A stretch of 64,000 nucleotides of DNA from Pelagibacteraceae bacterium AG-365-D07 (lineage in GTDB: Bacteria; Pseudomonadota; Alphaproteobacteria; Pelagibacterales; Pelagibacteraceae), in NCBI GenBank assembly GCA_003280005.1, contig QCGH01000003.1:20249-84248 (forward strand), written 5' to 3'. Made by a program: the position numbers and the translations under genes. Positions 30,086-38,767 of this stretch are shown here, piece by piece. Under the pieces are notes generated by a model. That model was not told the DNA's origin. It worked only from the letters and a program-made list of their open reading frames with translations, and did no database searches. Each line of letters opens with the position of its first letter. Position 1 is the stretch's first letter.

Positions 30086-30130
30086 ATCAATATCTACTAT
30101 AATTTAAAAAATTCAACTATTTATAATAAA

Positions 30131-30152
30131 AAGGGGGGCAAAAACCCCCCTT
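30131..30152 (-). terminator. Intrinsic terminator/attenuator between dctP and dctQ
   Basis: On the minus strand GGGGGG, a TTTTTG loop and CCCCCC are followed by TTTTTATT. This looks like a rho-independent terminator placed between the binding-protein gene and the permease genes. Partial termination here would give excess binding protein over permease, which is common in binding-protein operons. Confidence 0.85.
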
Positions 30153-30179
30153 AATATAAATTTATAAACTAAGTATTAA

Positions 30180-31337
30180 TTAGATTTTAACCTTAGCTAG
30201 TGAACCAAACTCATTTTCATAAGCAAGTCTGTAGTTCGGCTGATTCATCAGCAAATACTTCATAACTCTTTTCGCATATGATTTTTGTGAGTCTACGATC
30301 TTTTTAAAGAATGGATCTTTTTTATTAAAGTCGCCGATCACTTTATCCCAACCTTTTAGTTGTTCAGCTAGGATTTCATCTGAAGTTTGGTAAACGTTTA
30401 CCTTATGCTCATTCATCAATTTAGATAAATCAGCTGAATATCTTACTAACGCTTTGAAGTAGTTATCAGAGTTAGCAGCATATGCAGCATTTTTCAAAAT
30501 TGCTTGATGCGCTGGAGATAAGCTGTTTAGTTTTTTCTTGTTAATCGGAATCTCAAACATCTCTTGAGATTGGTGGAATGATCCTAAGTGATAATGCTTA
30601 GAAACATCCTGCATACCAAATTGAGAGTCTGAAGTTGGGTTGTTAAACTCAGCAGCTTCAATCAATCCAGTTTTCATTGCTGGTTGAATTTCACCACCTG
30701 GTAATTGTCTGACTACCATTCCCATTGCAGTAAGAACGTTTGTTGCAAGACCAACTGTTCTATACTTCATTCCTTTAACATCAGAAACTTTTGTTACGTT
30801 CTTTTTGAACCATCCAAAAGGCTGAGCTGGCATTGGCATGTGGAAATATCCAACATAGTCATATCCAACTTTTGCTAAAGTTTCTTCGTATAGAGCTCTT
30901 CCTCCACCGTATTCCATCCATCCCATTACTTCTTGAGATGACATACCGTAAGAAGGTCCAGTTCCAAATAATGAAGCTGCAGCGTTTTTACCATACCAGT
31001 ATGCAGTCACCCAGTGACCCATATCTAATACACCTGAACTTACAGCATCACCAATTTCTGATGTCTTAACAACAGCACCAACTGGTTGAAGGTCTATTTT
31101 TAAAGTTCCACCTGACATATCGCTAACCATTTTCGCATAGTCTCCTGCCATTTCGAAAAATATGTTAGCTCCACTTGGCCAAGCGGCTTGCATTTTAAGT
31201 GTTACATGTCCACTTCCTAATGCAAGGTTAGGCATAGCTACAGCTGCTGTTGCTGCTGCACCAGTTGCTGCTGCTGCCTTAAAGAACTTTCGTCTTGAAG
31301 AAATTTTCTTCAAAGACTTTTTATTTTCTTTAACCAT
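30180..31337 (-). CDS. dctP: TRAP transporter solute-binding protein (TakP/FcbT1-like)
   Basis: This periplasmic protein captures the solute for the DctQM permease. Residues 14-42 (SSRRKFFKAAAATG, then an Ala-rich core ending LALG) form a twin-arginine-like signal. The mature part contains the conserved GGEIQPAMKTGLIEAAEFNNP, typical of the mannitol/chloroaromatic/2-oxoacid group. Family members bind 2-oxo acids, lactate and similar acids, and the ligand here is inferred only. A strong Shine-Dalgarno (GAGGAGAG) precedes the ATG, consistent with high expression. Length is 385 aa. Confidence 0.9.
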   Translation of the reverse strand: MVKENKKSLKKISSRRKFFKAAAATGAAATAAVAMPNLALGSGHVTLKMQAAWPSGANIFFEMAGDYAKMVSDMSGGTLKIDLQPVGAVVKTSEIGDAVSSGVLDMGHWVTAYWYGKNAAASLFGTGPSYGMSSQEVMGWMEYGGGRALYEETLAKVGYDYVGYFHMPMPAQPFGWFKKNVTKVSDVKGMKYRTVGLATNVLTAMGMVVRQLPGGEIQPAMKTGLIEAAEFNNPTSDSQFGMQDVSKHYHLGSFHQSQEMFEIPINKKKLNSLSPAHQAILKNAAYAANSDNYFKALVRYSADLSKLMNEHKVNVYQTSDEILAEQLKGWDKVIGDFNKKDPFFKKIVDSQKSYAKRVMKYLLMNQPNYRLAYENEFGSLAKVKI

Positions 31338-31357
31338 TTTCTCTCCTCTTTTTCTTA

Positions 31358-31388
31358 TTGAAGTTAATTAATTAACTGTTGAAGTTAA
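31358..31388. promoter_or_regulatory. Direct repeat plus palindrome upstream of dctP (possible operator)
   Basis: TTGAAGTTAA occurs twice (31358-31367 and 31379-31388), 21 bp apart start to start. A 14-bp palindrome, GTTAATTAATTAAC (31363-31376), overlaps the first copy. The spacing of two helical turns suits a dimeric regulator. In such AT-rich DNA chance cannot be dismissed. Confidence 0.35.
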
Positions 31389-31487
31389 GCATAAAAAACC
31401 CAAATTGTCCTTAGAAAGATACTAATTAACATGGGCTAAATTTTCCCTTTCTTACTTTTTTTACAATTACAGATTGAAATTTTGGTT

Positions 31488-32441
31488 TTAGTTGACTTTG
31501 TTTTTACACTTTCCAGTTTTGAAAAACTCGTCAATGTTGTCTATTGCAAGATTTGCCATTGCAGTTCTTGTTTCTTTTGTTGCACTGCCGAGATGCGGAA
31601 GAATAAAAGCACTTTTATGTTTTAAATATCCAGGATTTAAATTTGGCTCATTTTTGTAAACGTCTAAGCCAACTGCGTAAACTTTTCTACGATTTAATGC
31701 ATCTATTAATGCTTCGTCCTCTACAATATCACCTCTTGCAACATTCGTAACAACTGCTCCTTTAGGTAGAAATTCAATTGTATCTTTATTTATCATATCA
31801 ACCGTTTCTTTTGAGGCTGGACAACAAATTGATAAAACATCTGAAACTGAGAGTAAGTCTCGCAAATTATCGTGATAGGTTGCACCTTGTTCCTTTTCTT
31901 CACTAAGTTTTGAACGATTGTGATAATGAATAATCATTCCTAAAGATTTTGCAATTTTTGCAATTTTTTGCCCAATTCTACCCATTCCAAGAATACCTAG
32001 TCTAGCGCCAGTTAATTGTTTTCCAATTAAATAATCTGCAGACCATTTCCAATTACTTTCCTTAGCGCTCTCAATACCCTCGGACGCTCTTCTACACGCT
32101 CCCAGAATTAGTAATATTCCAATTTCTGCTGTCGCATCTGTAAGCACATCTGGTGTATTTGTAACAGCTATCCCTCTTTTCTTAGCAGCCTCTAAATCTA
32201 TATTTCCAAACCCAACTGCAAAATTTGATAATATTTTTACACTCTCGGGTAATTTATTGATTGTTTCAGCGTCCATTTTATCTGTCAAAGATGTCAAAAT
32301 TCCATCACATCCCTGACTCATTTCAATTACTTTAGATTGAGAATATAATTCATCGTTATCATTAAAGTTTACTTCAAAAATTTTTGAAGCTTTTTCTTCA
32401 CAAGATTTTAGTAGCCTTCTAGTAATTAAAATTTTTTTCAT
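31488..32441 (-). CDS. D-2-hydroxyacid dehydrogenase (glyoxylate/hydroxypyruvate reductase-like)
   Basis: This NAD(P)-dependent enzyme interconverts 2-oxo acids and D-2-hydroxy acids. It has the Rossmann motif GILGMGRIGQKIAKIAKSLG. The catalytic Arg is in NVARGDIVEDEAL, the Glu in DVYKNEPNLN and the His in LPHLGSATKETR. The 317 aa length and a HYHNRSKL cofactor loop (Asn-Arg-Ser, suggestive of NADP) fit the glyoxylate reductase group. It is 3 bp after the GlcD-like gene, so a shared role in glycolate/glyoxylate or lactate metabolism is likely. Confidence 0.88.
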   Translation of the reverse strand: MKKILITRRLLKSCEEKASKIFEVNFNDNDELYSQSKVIEMSQGCDGILTSLTDKMDAETINKLPESVKILSNFAVGFGNIDLEAAKKRGIAVTNTPDVLTDATAEIGILLILGACRRASEGIESAKESNWKWSADYLIGKQLTGARLGILGMGRIGQKIAKIAKSLGMIIHYHNRSKLSEEKEQGATYHDNLRDLLSVSDVLSICCPASKETVDMINKDTIEFLPKGAVVTNVARGDIVEDEALIDALNRRKVYAVGLDVYKNEPNLNPGYLKHKSAFILPHLGSATKETRTAMANLAIDNIDEFFKTGKCKNKVN

Positions 32442-32444
32442 AAT

Positions 32445-33818
32445 TTAGTTTAAATCAAATATTTTTCCAGGATTCATTATATTATTTGGGTCTAAAGTTC
32501 TTTTAATTGATTTCATTACTGGAATATTGTCAGGATGCTCCTCTAATAAATATTCTTTTTTATGAAGTCCTACTCCATGTTCGCCAGTAATGGTTCCCTT
32601 TAACTCTAATGCTTTTTTAATTAACGTATCATTAAATGCTCTAATTTGTTTATACATTTCTTTTTTTTCTGGATCAAAAGGCAATATAACATGAAAGTTC
32701 CCATCTCCTAAATGACCTACCATTGGAGCTCTAACTCCAAATTTTTTTGCTTGTTCCTCTGCAAATTTTACACATTCTGTTATTTTTGATATTGGAACAC
32801 AAACATCTGTTGAATAAACTCTGCCATTATTTATAAGTGCTTTCACAGAATAATATACATCCCATCTTGCTCTCCAAAGTTTATTTCTCTCTTCTAAATC
32901 CTTAGCCCATTTAAAAGAGCTGCCATTATTTTCTTTTGATATTTCATCGACAATTTTTATATTTTCATTATTAGAATTTTCAGATCCGTGAAATTCAAAA
33001 AATAAAGTTGGGACAGCTTTTATGTCTTTTAATTTTGAATAATTAATACTAATTCCCATCTGATCTTTATTTAGCATTTCAATTCTTGCAATCGGAACAC
33101 CGTATTGAATAACCTGTTGAGCAGTTTGAACCGCATCTTCTAGTGTAGGAAAATGACAAACAGCACTCATTATACTTTCTGGTATAGGAGATAATCTTAA
33201 ATGAACTTCTGTTATTATACCAAGCGTACCTTCTGAGCCGATAAATAAATTTGTTAAGTTATAACCTGCCGAAGTTTTTTTAGTTCTGCCACCTGTATTT
33301 ATAATATCGCCATTGGGCAAAACTACTGTTAGTCCAGATATGACAGTTTTCATAGTCCCATATTTTACAGCCATCGTCCCTGATGCTGAGGTTGAAGCCA
33401 TACCACCTATTGCTGCATTAGCCCCTGGATCAATTGGAAAAAAAACTCCATCCTCTCTTAAGTAATCATTCAATTGTTCTTTGGTAACACAGGCTTGAAC
33501 TCTACAATCAAAGTCTTCGACATTTACGCTTAAAATTTTATTCATTTTTTCTAGACAAATAGTTATACCTTTTTCATTTCCTACCACGTTGCCCTCTAAA
33601 GATGTGCCAGTTCCAAAAGGTACAACTGGTATCTTATGTTCATTACATAATCTAAGTATTTTTGAAACTTCTTCGTTTGTCTCTGGAAAAACAACTGCTT
33701 TTGATAAAATTGGATCATAAGTATCTTCACCCCTCGCATAATTACCTCGGGTAGACTCAGATGTTGAATATCTATTATTTAATAAATTTTTAAGTTCTAA
33801 CTCAACTTGTTCATTCAT
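32445..33818 (-). CDS. FAD-linked oxidase, glycolate/D-lactate dehydrogenase type
   Basis: This flavoprotein is of the GlcD/D-lactate dehydrogenase class. The FAD-binding PCMH domain shows VPFGTGTSLEGN and IDPGANAAIGGMASTSASG. The C-terminal domain has GHLGDGNFHVILPFD and GTITGEHGVGLHKKEYL, which bind FAD and substrate. Length is 457 aa. No glcE or glcF genes accompany it, so a single-subunit D-lactate or glycolate dehydrogenase is more likely than the GlcDEF complex. It pairs with the D-2-hydroxyacid dehydrogenase downstream. Confidence 0.88.
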   Translation of the reverse strand: MNEQVELELKNLLNNRYSTSESTRGNYARGEDTYDPILSKAVVFPETNEEVSKILRLCNEHKIPVVPFGTGTSLEGNVVGNEKGITICLEKMNKILSVNVEDFDCRVQACVTKEQLNDYLREDGVFFPIDPGANAAIGGMASTSASGTMAVKYGTMKTVISGLTVVLPNGDIINTGGRTKKTSAGYNLTNLFIGSEGTLGIITEVHLRLSPIPESIMSAVCHFPTLEDAVQTAQQVIQYGVPIARIEMLNKDQMGISINYSKLKDIKAVPTLFFEFHGSENSNNENIKIVDEISKENNGSSFKWAKDLEERNKLWRARWDVYYSVKALINNGRVYSTDVCVPISKITECVKFAEEQAKKFGVRAPMVGHLGDGNFHVILPFDPEKKEMYKQIRAFNDTLIKKALELKGTITGEHGVGLHKKEYLLEEHPDNIPVMKSIKRTLDPNNIMNPGKIFDLN

Positions 33819-33861
33819 GAATTTATATTACTAAAAATTATATTAAAAAAATATAAAATTT

Positions 33862-35025
33862 TTATCCTAGCATTTTTTTTATATTTTCGAGAGCTTGGGA
33901 AATGTTATCCCTAGATGCTGCAAAACTAAATCTAACATAATCATTGCAGCTCTTTCCAAAAGCAGTTCCGGGCACTATAGCAACACCAGCCTCGTGCATA
34001 GCTTTTTTACAAAATTCAGAACCATTCATTCCTGTTCCAATTACTTTAGGAAAAGCGTAAAAGGCTCCTCCTGGTAAACTACATTCAACGCCGGGCAAAC
34101 TATTTAATCCCTCATGAATTAGTTTTCTTCTCGCTGTGAATTTTTCCATCATCTCATGAATAGAATCGTCTGGACCGTCAAGGGCTGCAATACCAGCAAA
34201 CTGTGCGGCCGCGTTAACGCAAGAAACACTGTTAATTAATAATTTATTTACATGTTCAACTAAATGCTCCGGCCAAAAACTCCAACCTAATCTCCATCCA
34301 GTCATTGAATAAGCTTTACTCCAACCTTCGAGCACTATCAATCTATCTCTTAACTCCGGATAATTAAAGAAAGTTGGCATTTCCTTTCCATCAAAAATCT
34401 GTCGACTATAAATTTCATCACTTAAAATTGTTACGTGAGGGTGTTTTTTTAATCCCTCTGCAAGTTTATCGATCTCAGTTCTATCGACAAAACTTCCTGT
34501 TGGATTATTAGGATTAATTAAAATTAATAATCTAGTTTTATCAGTTATTAAAGATAGAATTTTGTCAGCACTAAATTTTAAATCTTTGTCTTCAGTTAAA
34601 TCGTAAGGTACTGAGGTAGATCCTGTATAATTAATCATAGACTCATAAATAGGGAATGCTGGTGTTGGGTGAATTATTTCAGCTCCTGGCTCACCGAAAC
34701 ATTGGATAGCATAACTCATAGTCGGCTTTCCGCCTGGCATTATTAATATTCTCTCAAAATTAACATCGGCGTTATATCGTTTTTTAATCCATCTAGTCAC
34801 AGCTTGTCTGCATTCAGGAATTCCATTTGACATAACATATCCATGGTGCCCGTCATCCAAAGCTTTTTTTGCTGCTTCGACTACATGTTTAGGTGTTTTG
34901 AAATCTGGTTGTCCAAGACCTAAATGGATCATTGGTTTGCCTTGTGCCTCTAGTTTCTTAGCTTCCGCCAAAACACTAAAAGCAGTTTCTGTTCCTAATC
35001 TTTCTAAACTTTTTGCTAATTTCAT
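33862..35025 (-). CDS. Pyridoxal-phosphate aminotransferase (class I/II, aspartate type)
   Basis: This is a fold-type I aminotransferase. The PLP-binding Lys lies in LEGWSKAYSMTGWRLGW. The substrate/cofactor motifs NPNNPTGS, ILSDEIYSRQIF and the C-terminal Arg in VRFSFAAS are present. Length is 387 aa. The exact amino donor cannot be fixed by eye. Among hydroxyacid oxidases it may convert glyoxylate or another 2-oxo acid to an amino acid (inference). Confidence 0.88.
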   Translation of the reverse strand: MKLAKSLERLGTETAFSVLAEAKKLEAQGKPMIHLGLGQPDFKTPKHVVEAAKKALDDGHHGYVMSNGIPECRQAVTRWIKKRYNADVNFERILIMPGGKPTMSYAIQCFGEPGAEIIHPTPAFPIYESMINYTGSTSVPYDLTEDKDLKFSADKILSLITDKTRLLILINPNNPTGSFVDRTEIDKLAEGLKKHPHVTILSDEIYSRQIFDGKEMPTFFNYPELRDRLIVLEGWSKAYSMTGWRLGWSFWPEHLVEHVNKLLINSVSCVNAAAQFAGIAALDGPDDSIHEMMEKFTARRKLIHEGLNSLPGVECSLPGGAFYAFPKVIGTGMNGSEFCKKAMHEAGVAIVPGTAFGKSCNDYVRFSFAASRDNISQALENIKKMLG

Positions 35026-35038
35026 TTTTTTCTCCAGT

Positions 35039-36190
35039 TTAATTTCTATAAATTATTTTTGAGCTATCTAACTCATTTAAATTTTTACATCCCATCAATA
35101 CCATATTTCTATAGATTTCATCATGCATTATTTTCAATAGATGTTCAACGCCTTGCTGACCACCTGCGCTCAAAGAGAACAGAAACATTTTTCCAAAACT
35201 ACATGCCTTAGCTCCAGCTGCTAAAGCTTTAAGTACATGGGTTCCTCTCCTAATACCTCCATCTAAAATAATCTCTAGTTTATCGCCAACTGCGTCAGAA
35301 ATTGCTTTAACCTGATCAAATGGGGATCTGGAACCATCTAATTGTCTACCACCATGGTTTGAAATCATAATTGCGGTACATCCTATATCTATAGCTCTTT
35401 TAGCATCTTCAACAGACATTACTCCTTTTAAAGCAAATGGACCTCCCCATTTTTTTACGCAATATTCTGCGTCTTTCCAGTTCATTGATGGATCGTACTG
35501 TTCGTTAATGTATTCAATTACTGATTTAGCGATATTAGTACCTTTATCAGTTTTTTTAACAACGTTAGATAGTTCAAATTTTTTATTAGTTAGATAATTA
35601 AATACCCATTTAGGCTTAATTGCAAAATTAAATAAACTATTTAAAGTTAATTTAGGAGGAGTAGTAAACCCAGTTCTATGATCTTTTTCTCTGTTTCCCG
35701 CTACTAAAGTATCAACTGTCAAACACATTCCATCAAAGTTTGTTCTTTTACATCTTTCTATTAAATCATCGGTTATGGATTTATCTTTATGAACATAAAG
35801 TTGAAAAAGTTTAGGACCACTTGAAATATTTGCTATTTCCTCAATTGAATTATTTGCCATTGTAGACATGCTGTAAAATGTTCCAAATTTTGCTGCTGCT
35901 TTGGCAGATGCCTTATCACCATCTGGATGGTATAATCTCTGCATTGCAGTTGGAGATAAAAAAATTGGTATATCAATTTTTCTTCCAAATACTGTTGTGG
36001 ATAAATCAGGTTTACCTACACTCGCAAGGATATTTGGAACTAAATCACATTCATCAAATGCACTTGTATTTCTTTTTAAAGTTACCTCGTCATCTGATCC
36101 ACCATCAATGTAATGAAATATTGGGGATGGGAGTTTTTTTTTAGCTAAATTTCTAAAGTCCTCAAAGTTATAACAATTCTTTAGACTCAT
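35039..36190 (-). CDS. FMN-dependent alpha-hydroxyacid oxidase/dehydrogenase (copy 1)
   Basis: This belongs to the LldD/glycolate oxidase family and oxidises L-2-hydroxy acids to 2-oxo acids. The FMN site HYIDGGSDDE near the N-terminus, FQLYVHKD, LTVDTLVAGNRE and the catalytic SNHGGRQLDGSRSPFD (His and Arg) are intact. DGGIRRGTHVLKALAAGA is the FMN-phosphate loop. Length is 383 aa. It is an end-to-end paralogue of the next gene and is adjacent to it. Whether the substrate is lactate, glycolate or mandelate is unresolved. Confidence 0.9.
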   Translation of the reverse strand: MSLKNCYNFEDFRNLAKKKLPSPIFHYIDGGSDDEVTLKRNTSAFDECDLVPNILASVGKPDLSTTVFGRKIDIPIFLSPTAMQRLYHPDGDKASAKAAAKFGTFYSMSTMANNSIEEIANISSGPKLFQLYVHKDKSITDDLIERCKRTNFDGMCLTVDTLVAGNREKDHRTGFTTPPKLTLNSLFNFAIKPKWVFNYLTNKKFELSNVVKKTDKGTNIAKSVIEYINEQYDPSMNWKDAEYCVKKWGGPFALKGVMSVEDAKRAIDIGCTAIMISNHGGRQLDGSRSPFDQVKAISDAVGDKLEIILDGGIRRGTHVLKALAAGAKACSFGKMFLFSLSAGGQQGVEHLLKIMHDEIYRNMVLMGCKNLNELDSSKIIYRN

Positions 36191-37342
36191 TTATGATCTA
36201 AATCTCAAGTTACTTCTGTTTAGATCTTTAATTTTTTTACATCCCATAAGCTTCATATCTCTTGTTAACTCTGTTTTATATTGTCCCAAAGCCCTTTCAA
36301 CACCAGCTTGTCCAGCTGCCGCTAATGCATAAAGATATAGCCTGCCACCAGCACACGCCTTTGCACCAAGTGACAAAGCTTTAAGCATGTGTGTTCCTCT
36401 TTGAAAACCTCCTTCACAAATAACATCTAATTTATCTCCAACTGCATCAACAATTTCTGCGAGTTGATCAAATGGAGATCTGGAGCCATCAAGTTGCCTA
36501 CCTCCATGATTTGAAACCATTATCCCTGTGCAGCCAATATCTACAGCTCTTTTAGCATCTTCAACGCTCATCACACCTTTCAAAGCGAAATGACCACCCC
36601 ATTGGGAACATAATTTTTCAGCATCATTCCAATTCATAGATTGATCCAACATTGTAGAAAAATAATTACCTATTGATGTATTGGTACTAGTGCCCTCTTT
36701 TACATAATCTTGAAGATGAGGTAGTTCAAACTTTCCCTTTGTTAAATAGTTTATTCCCCACATTGGTTTAGTTGCAAAGCTGAAGAGGCTAGATAATGTT
36801 AGTTTTGGTGGGGAGGTAAAGCCAGTTCTTAAATCTCTTTCACGATTTCCTCCAGTTATTGTATCAACTGTTAAAGCCATTACATCAAATTTGGCAGCTT
36901 TTGCTCTTTCTAAGCAAGAGTCATTTAAACCTCTATCTTTATGAAAATAGAATTGAAACATTTTTGGTGTATCAATCATTGAAGATATTTCTTCAACACT
37001 CACTGTAGCTAGAGCTGAAACTCCAAACATAGTATTAAATTTTTGAGCAGCCTTACCTACTGCTCTTTCTCCATCGTAGTGAAAAAGTCTTTGTAAAGCT
37101 GTGGGTGAACAATAAAAAGGTAAATCAATTTTTTTTCCAAAGATTGTTGTAGATAAATCTATTTCTTCTACTCCTCTTAAAACATTTGGCACCAAATCTA
37201 CATCATTGAAAGCGCTAGTATTTCTACCATATGTGATTTCGTCATCTGCAGCCCCATCAATATAATGAAAAATTGGAGAAGGTAATTTTTTCTTTGCTAG
37301 TTTTCTAAAATCATTAAAATTGTGACAATCTTTTAATCTCAT
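36191..37342 (-). CDS. FMN-dependent alpha-hydroxyacid oxidase/dehydrogenase (copy 2)
   Basis: This is a second LldD-family member of exactly the same length (383 aa), with parallel motifs: HYIDGAADDE, FQFYFHKDRG, LTVDTITGGNRERD, SNHGGRQLDGSRSPFD and EGGFQRGTHMLKALSLGA. The catalytic His/Arg pair and Tyr positions are kept. A change of DGG to EGG in the phosphate loop and divergence in the middle region suggest a different substrate from copy 1. The gene ends one base before copy 1 begins, a tandem duplication. Confidence 0.9.
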   Translation of the reverse strand: MRLKDCHNFNDFRKLAKKKLPSPIFHYIDGAADDEITYGRNTSAFNDVDLVPNVLRGVEEIDLSTTIFGKKIDLPFYCSPTALQRLFHYDGERAVGKAAQKFNTMFGVSALATVSVEEISSMIDTPKMFQFYFHKDRGLNDSCLERAKAAKFDVMALTVDTITGGNRERDLRTGFTSPPKLTLSSLFSFATKPMWGINYLTKGKFELPHLQDYVKEGTSTNTSIGNYFSTMLDQSMNWNDAEKLCSQWGGHFALKGVMSVEDAKRAVDIGCTGIMVSNHGGRQLDGSRSPFDQLAEIVDAVGDKLDVICEGGFQRGTHMLKALSLGAKACAGGRLYLYALAAAGQAGVERALGQYKTELTRDMKLMGCKKIKDLNRSNLRFRS

Positions 37343-37357
37343 AAAATAAATCTTATT

Positions 37358-37879
37358 TTAGAACCGTTTTAGAAAATTAAACATGTAACTATTGGCCCCA
37401 GGATTTTTATCACCTAAACTGGCATTTGAGATGTGATTGTAAGAAAAACCTAATTCACTATTAGAAAAGATATCCAAAGAAAGTTGAACTTCACTTTTAA
37501 ATTCTAAAATATGGCCAAGATCTTTTCCATTTCCTTCTCCGTATAATCCCGGAGTAAAACTTGGAATAATATTTAACTTACCTATTTTATATTGTGCTTG
37601 AACACCTGTATAAGCATAAGTTGCGTTATCAGCTGTCATCATAAATCCTGTCACAGGAGATAGTGTACCTAAAAAACTTTCTCTTGTTAAATTTTCATTC
37701 TGATGTTGGATGCCAAACAAAGATGCTCTTTTCCCATCATCACTAAAATCAAAAGTCCCTGAGTAAAAATTCCACTCATGATCTTTTTCAATGATATTTT
37801 TATCATCACTAGATACATTTTGAATGATTAGGAAAATTAGAATTGGACAAATATTTAATAATTTAATTATACTTTTCAT
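37358..37879 (-). CDS. PagL-like lipid A 3-O-deacylase / acyloxyacyl hydrolase family protein
   Basis: This is a probable outer-membrane beta-barrel enzyme that trims acyl chains from lipid A. Residues 1-24 form a signal peptide. The C-terminal GFSYNHISNASLGDKNPGAN carries the HxSN active-site motif and NPGxN of the PagL family, and the last residue is Phe, as is usual for barrel proteins. Length is 173 aa. It overlaps ccmH by 17 bp and sits at the end of the cytochrome c maturation operon, an unexpected position. Confidence 0.82.
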   Translation of the reverse strand: MKSIIKLLNICPILIFLIIQNVSSDDKNIIEKDHEWNFYSGTFDFSDDGKRASLFGIQHQNENLTRESFLGTLSPVTGFMMTADNATYAYTGVQAQYKIGKLNIIPSFTPGLYGEGNGKDLGHILEFKSEVQLSLDIFSNSELGFSYNHISNASLGDKNPGANSYMFNFLKRF

Positions 37880-38255
37880 TTTTAACTCTATTTATAAGTA
37901 ATTTTCTTTTAATTAAAAGACCTCCAAAAATAAACAAAAATAAAGGTAATAACCATAGTAATAAAGTATATTTATTAATTTCAGGTTCGTAAACGATCCA
38001 TTCACCATATTTCGATTTAAGAAAATTGTAAATGTCTTCTTCAGAATTACCCGAAGCTAATTTTTGAGAAATTAATGTCTTTAAGCTTAAAGCAAATTCT
38101 GAATTAGAATCATAAACTGATTGTCCTTGGCAAATTAAACATCTTAGATTTTTGGCAATTTCATCAACTTGAGGGTTTTGAGCATTAACATTATAAGAAA
38201 ATAATAAATTCAAGAAAAATAAAAAATAAAACAATTTTAATAGTTTTTTAGTCAT
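37863..38255 (-). CDS. ccmH: Cytochrome c maturation protein CcmH
   Basis: This thiol-disulfide protein keeps apocytochrome c cysteines reduced for heme ligation. It has a signal/anchor at the N-terminus, the motif LRCLICQGQS (CXXC), the GNSEEDIYNFLKSKYGEWIVYEP segment, and a C-terminal membrane helix (residues about 100-118, LLLWLLPLFLFIFGG). Length is 130 aa, so it is CcmH without a fused CcmI part. It overlaps ccmG by 4 bp. Confidence 0.93.
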   Translation of the reverse strand: MTKKLLKLFYFLFFLNLLFSYNVNAQNPQVDEIAKNLRCLICQGQSVYDSNSEFALSLKTLISQKLASGNSEEDIYNFLKSKYGEWIVYEPEINKYTLLLWLLPLFLFIFGGLLIKRKLLINRVKNEKYN

Positions 38256-38767
38256 TTTATAAATTTTTTAATTTCAATTTCATTTTCCAAATTTATAGGT
38301 CCAATATATTTTTTTAAAATACTTAAGTCCCTACCAATTATAAATGTTTCTGGAACACCATATGCCCCTAAAAAAATAGACTTTGTACCATTTGAATCTA
38401 TCAAAATTGTATCATATGGATTGCCAAGTTCGTCTAAAAATTTTTGTGCATTATCCTTTTTATCTTTATAATTTAGACCTATCATTTTTATATTAGCAAT
38501 TTCTGAAATATTCTTTATATGTTTATGTTCTTGTCTACAAGGTATGCACCAAGATGACCAAATATTAATTATAATGAATTTTTCATTACCAAATAATTGT
38601 TTTAATTTTAAATCATTACCTGAATGAAATTCTTTGATCGAAATATTTTCTATTATATTTATTTTTTTTGGAATATAATTTTTATTTTCAAATAAACTCT
38701 TTAAAAAAATTATTAAAGTGAATATGATTATTAATAAAATAAATATGAATGAAAATTTAACTTTCAT
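38252..38767 (-). CDS. ccmG: Thiol:disulfide interchange protein CcmG/DsbE
   Basis: This membrane-tethered thioredoxin-like reductant works in cytochrome c maturation. An N-terminal helix (residues 5-25) is followed by a thioredoxin fold. The active site is INIWSSWCIPCRQEH, and GVPETFIIGRD is the cis-Pro region. Length is 171 aa. It lies between ccmF and ccmH with 4-bp overlaps on both sides. Confidence 0.93.
   Translation of the reverse strand: MKVKFSFIFILLIIIFTLIIFLKSLFENKNYIPKKINIIENISIKEFHSGNDLKLKQLFGNEKFIIINIWSSWCIPCRQEHKHIKNISEIANIKMIGLNYKDKKDNAQKFLDELGNPYDTILIDSNGTKSIFLGAYGVPETFIIGRDLSILKKYIGPINLENEIEIKKFIK

Noticed and set aside
33862-35025. Specific aminotransferase name (aspC or agx)
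   Set aside because: Motifs fit the class I/II fold, but substrate-defining residues cannot be judged by eye.
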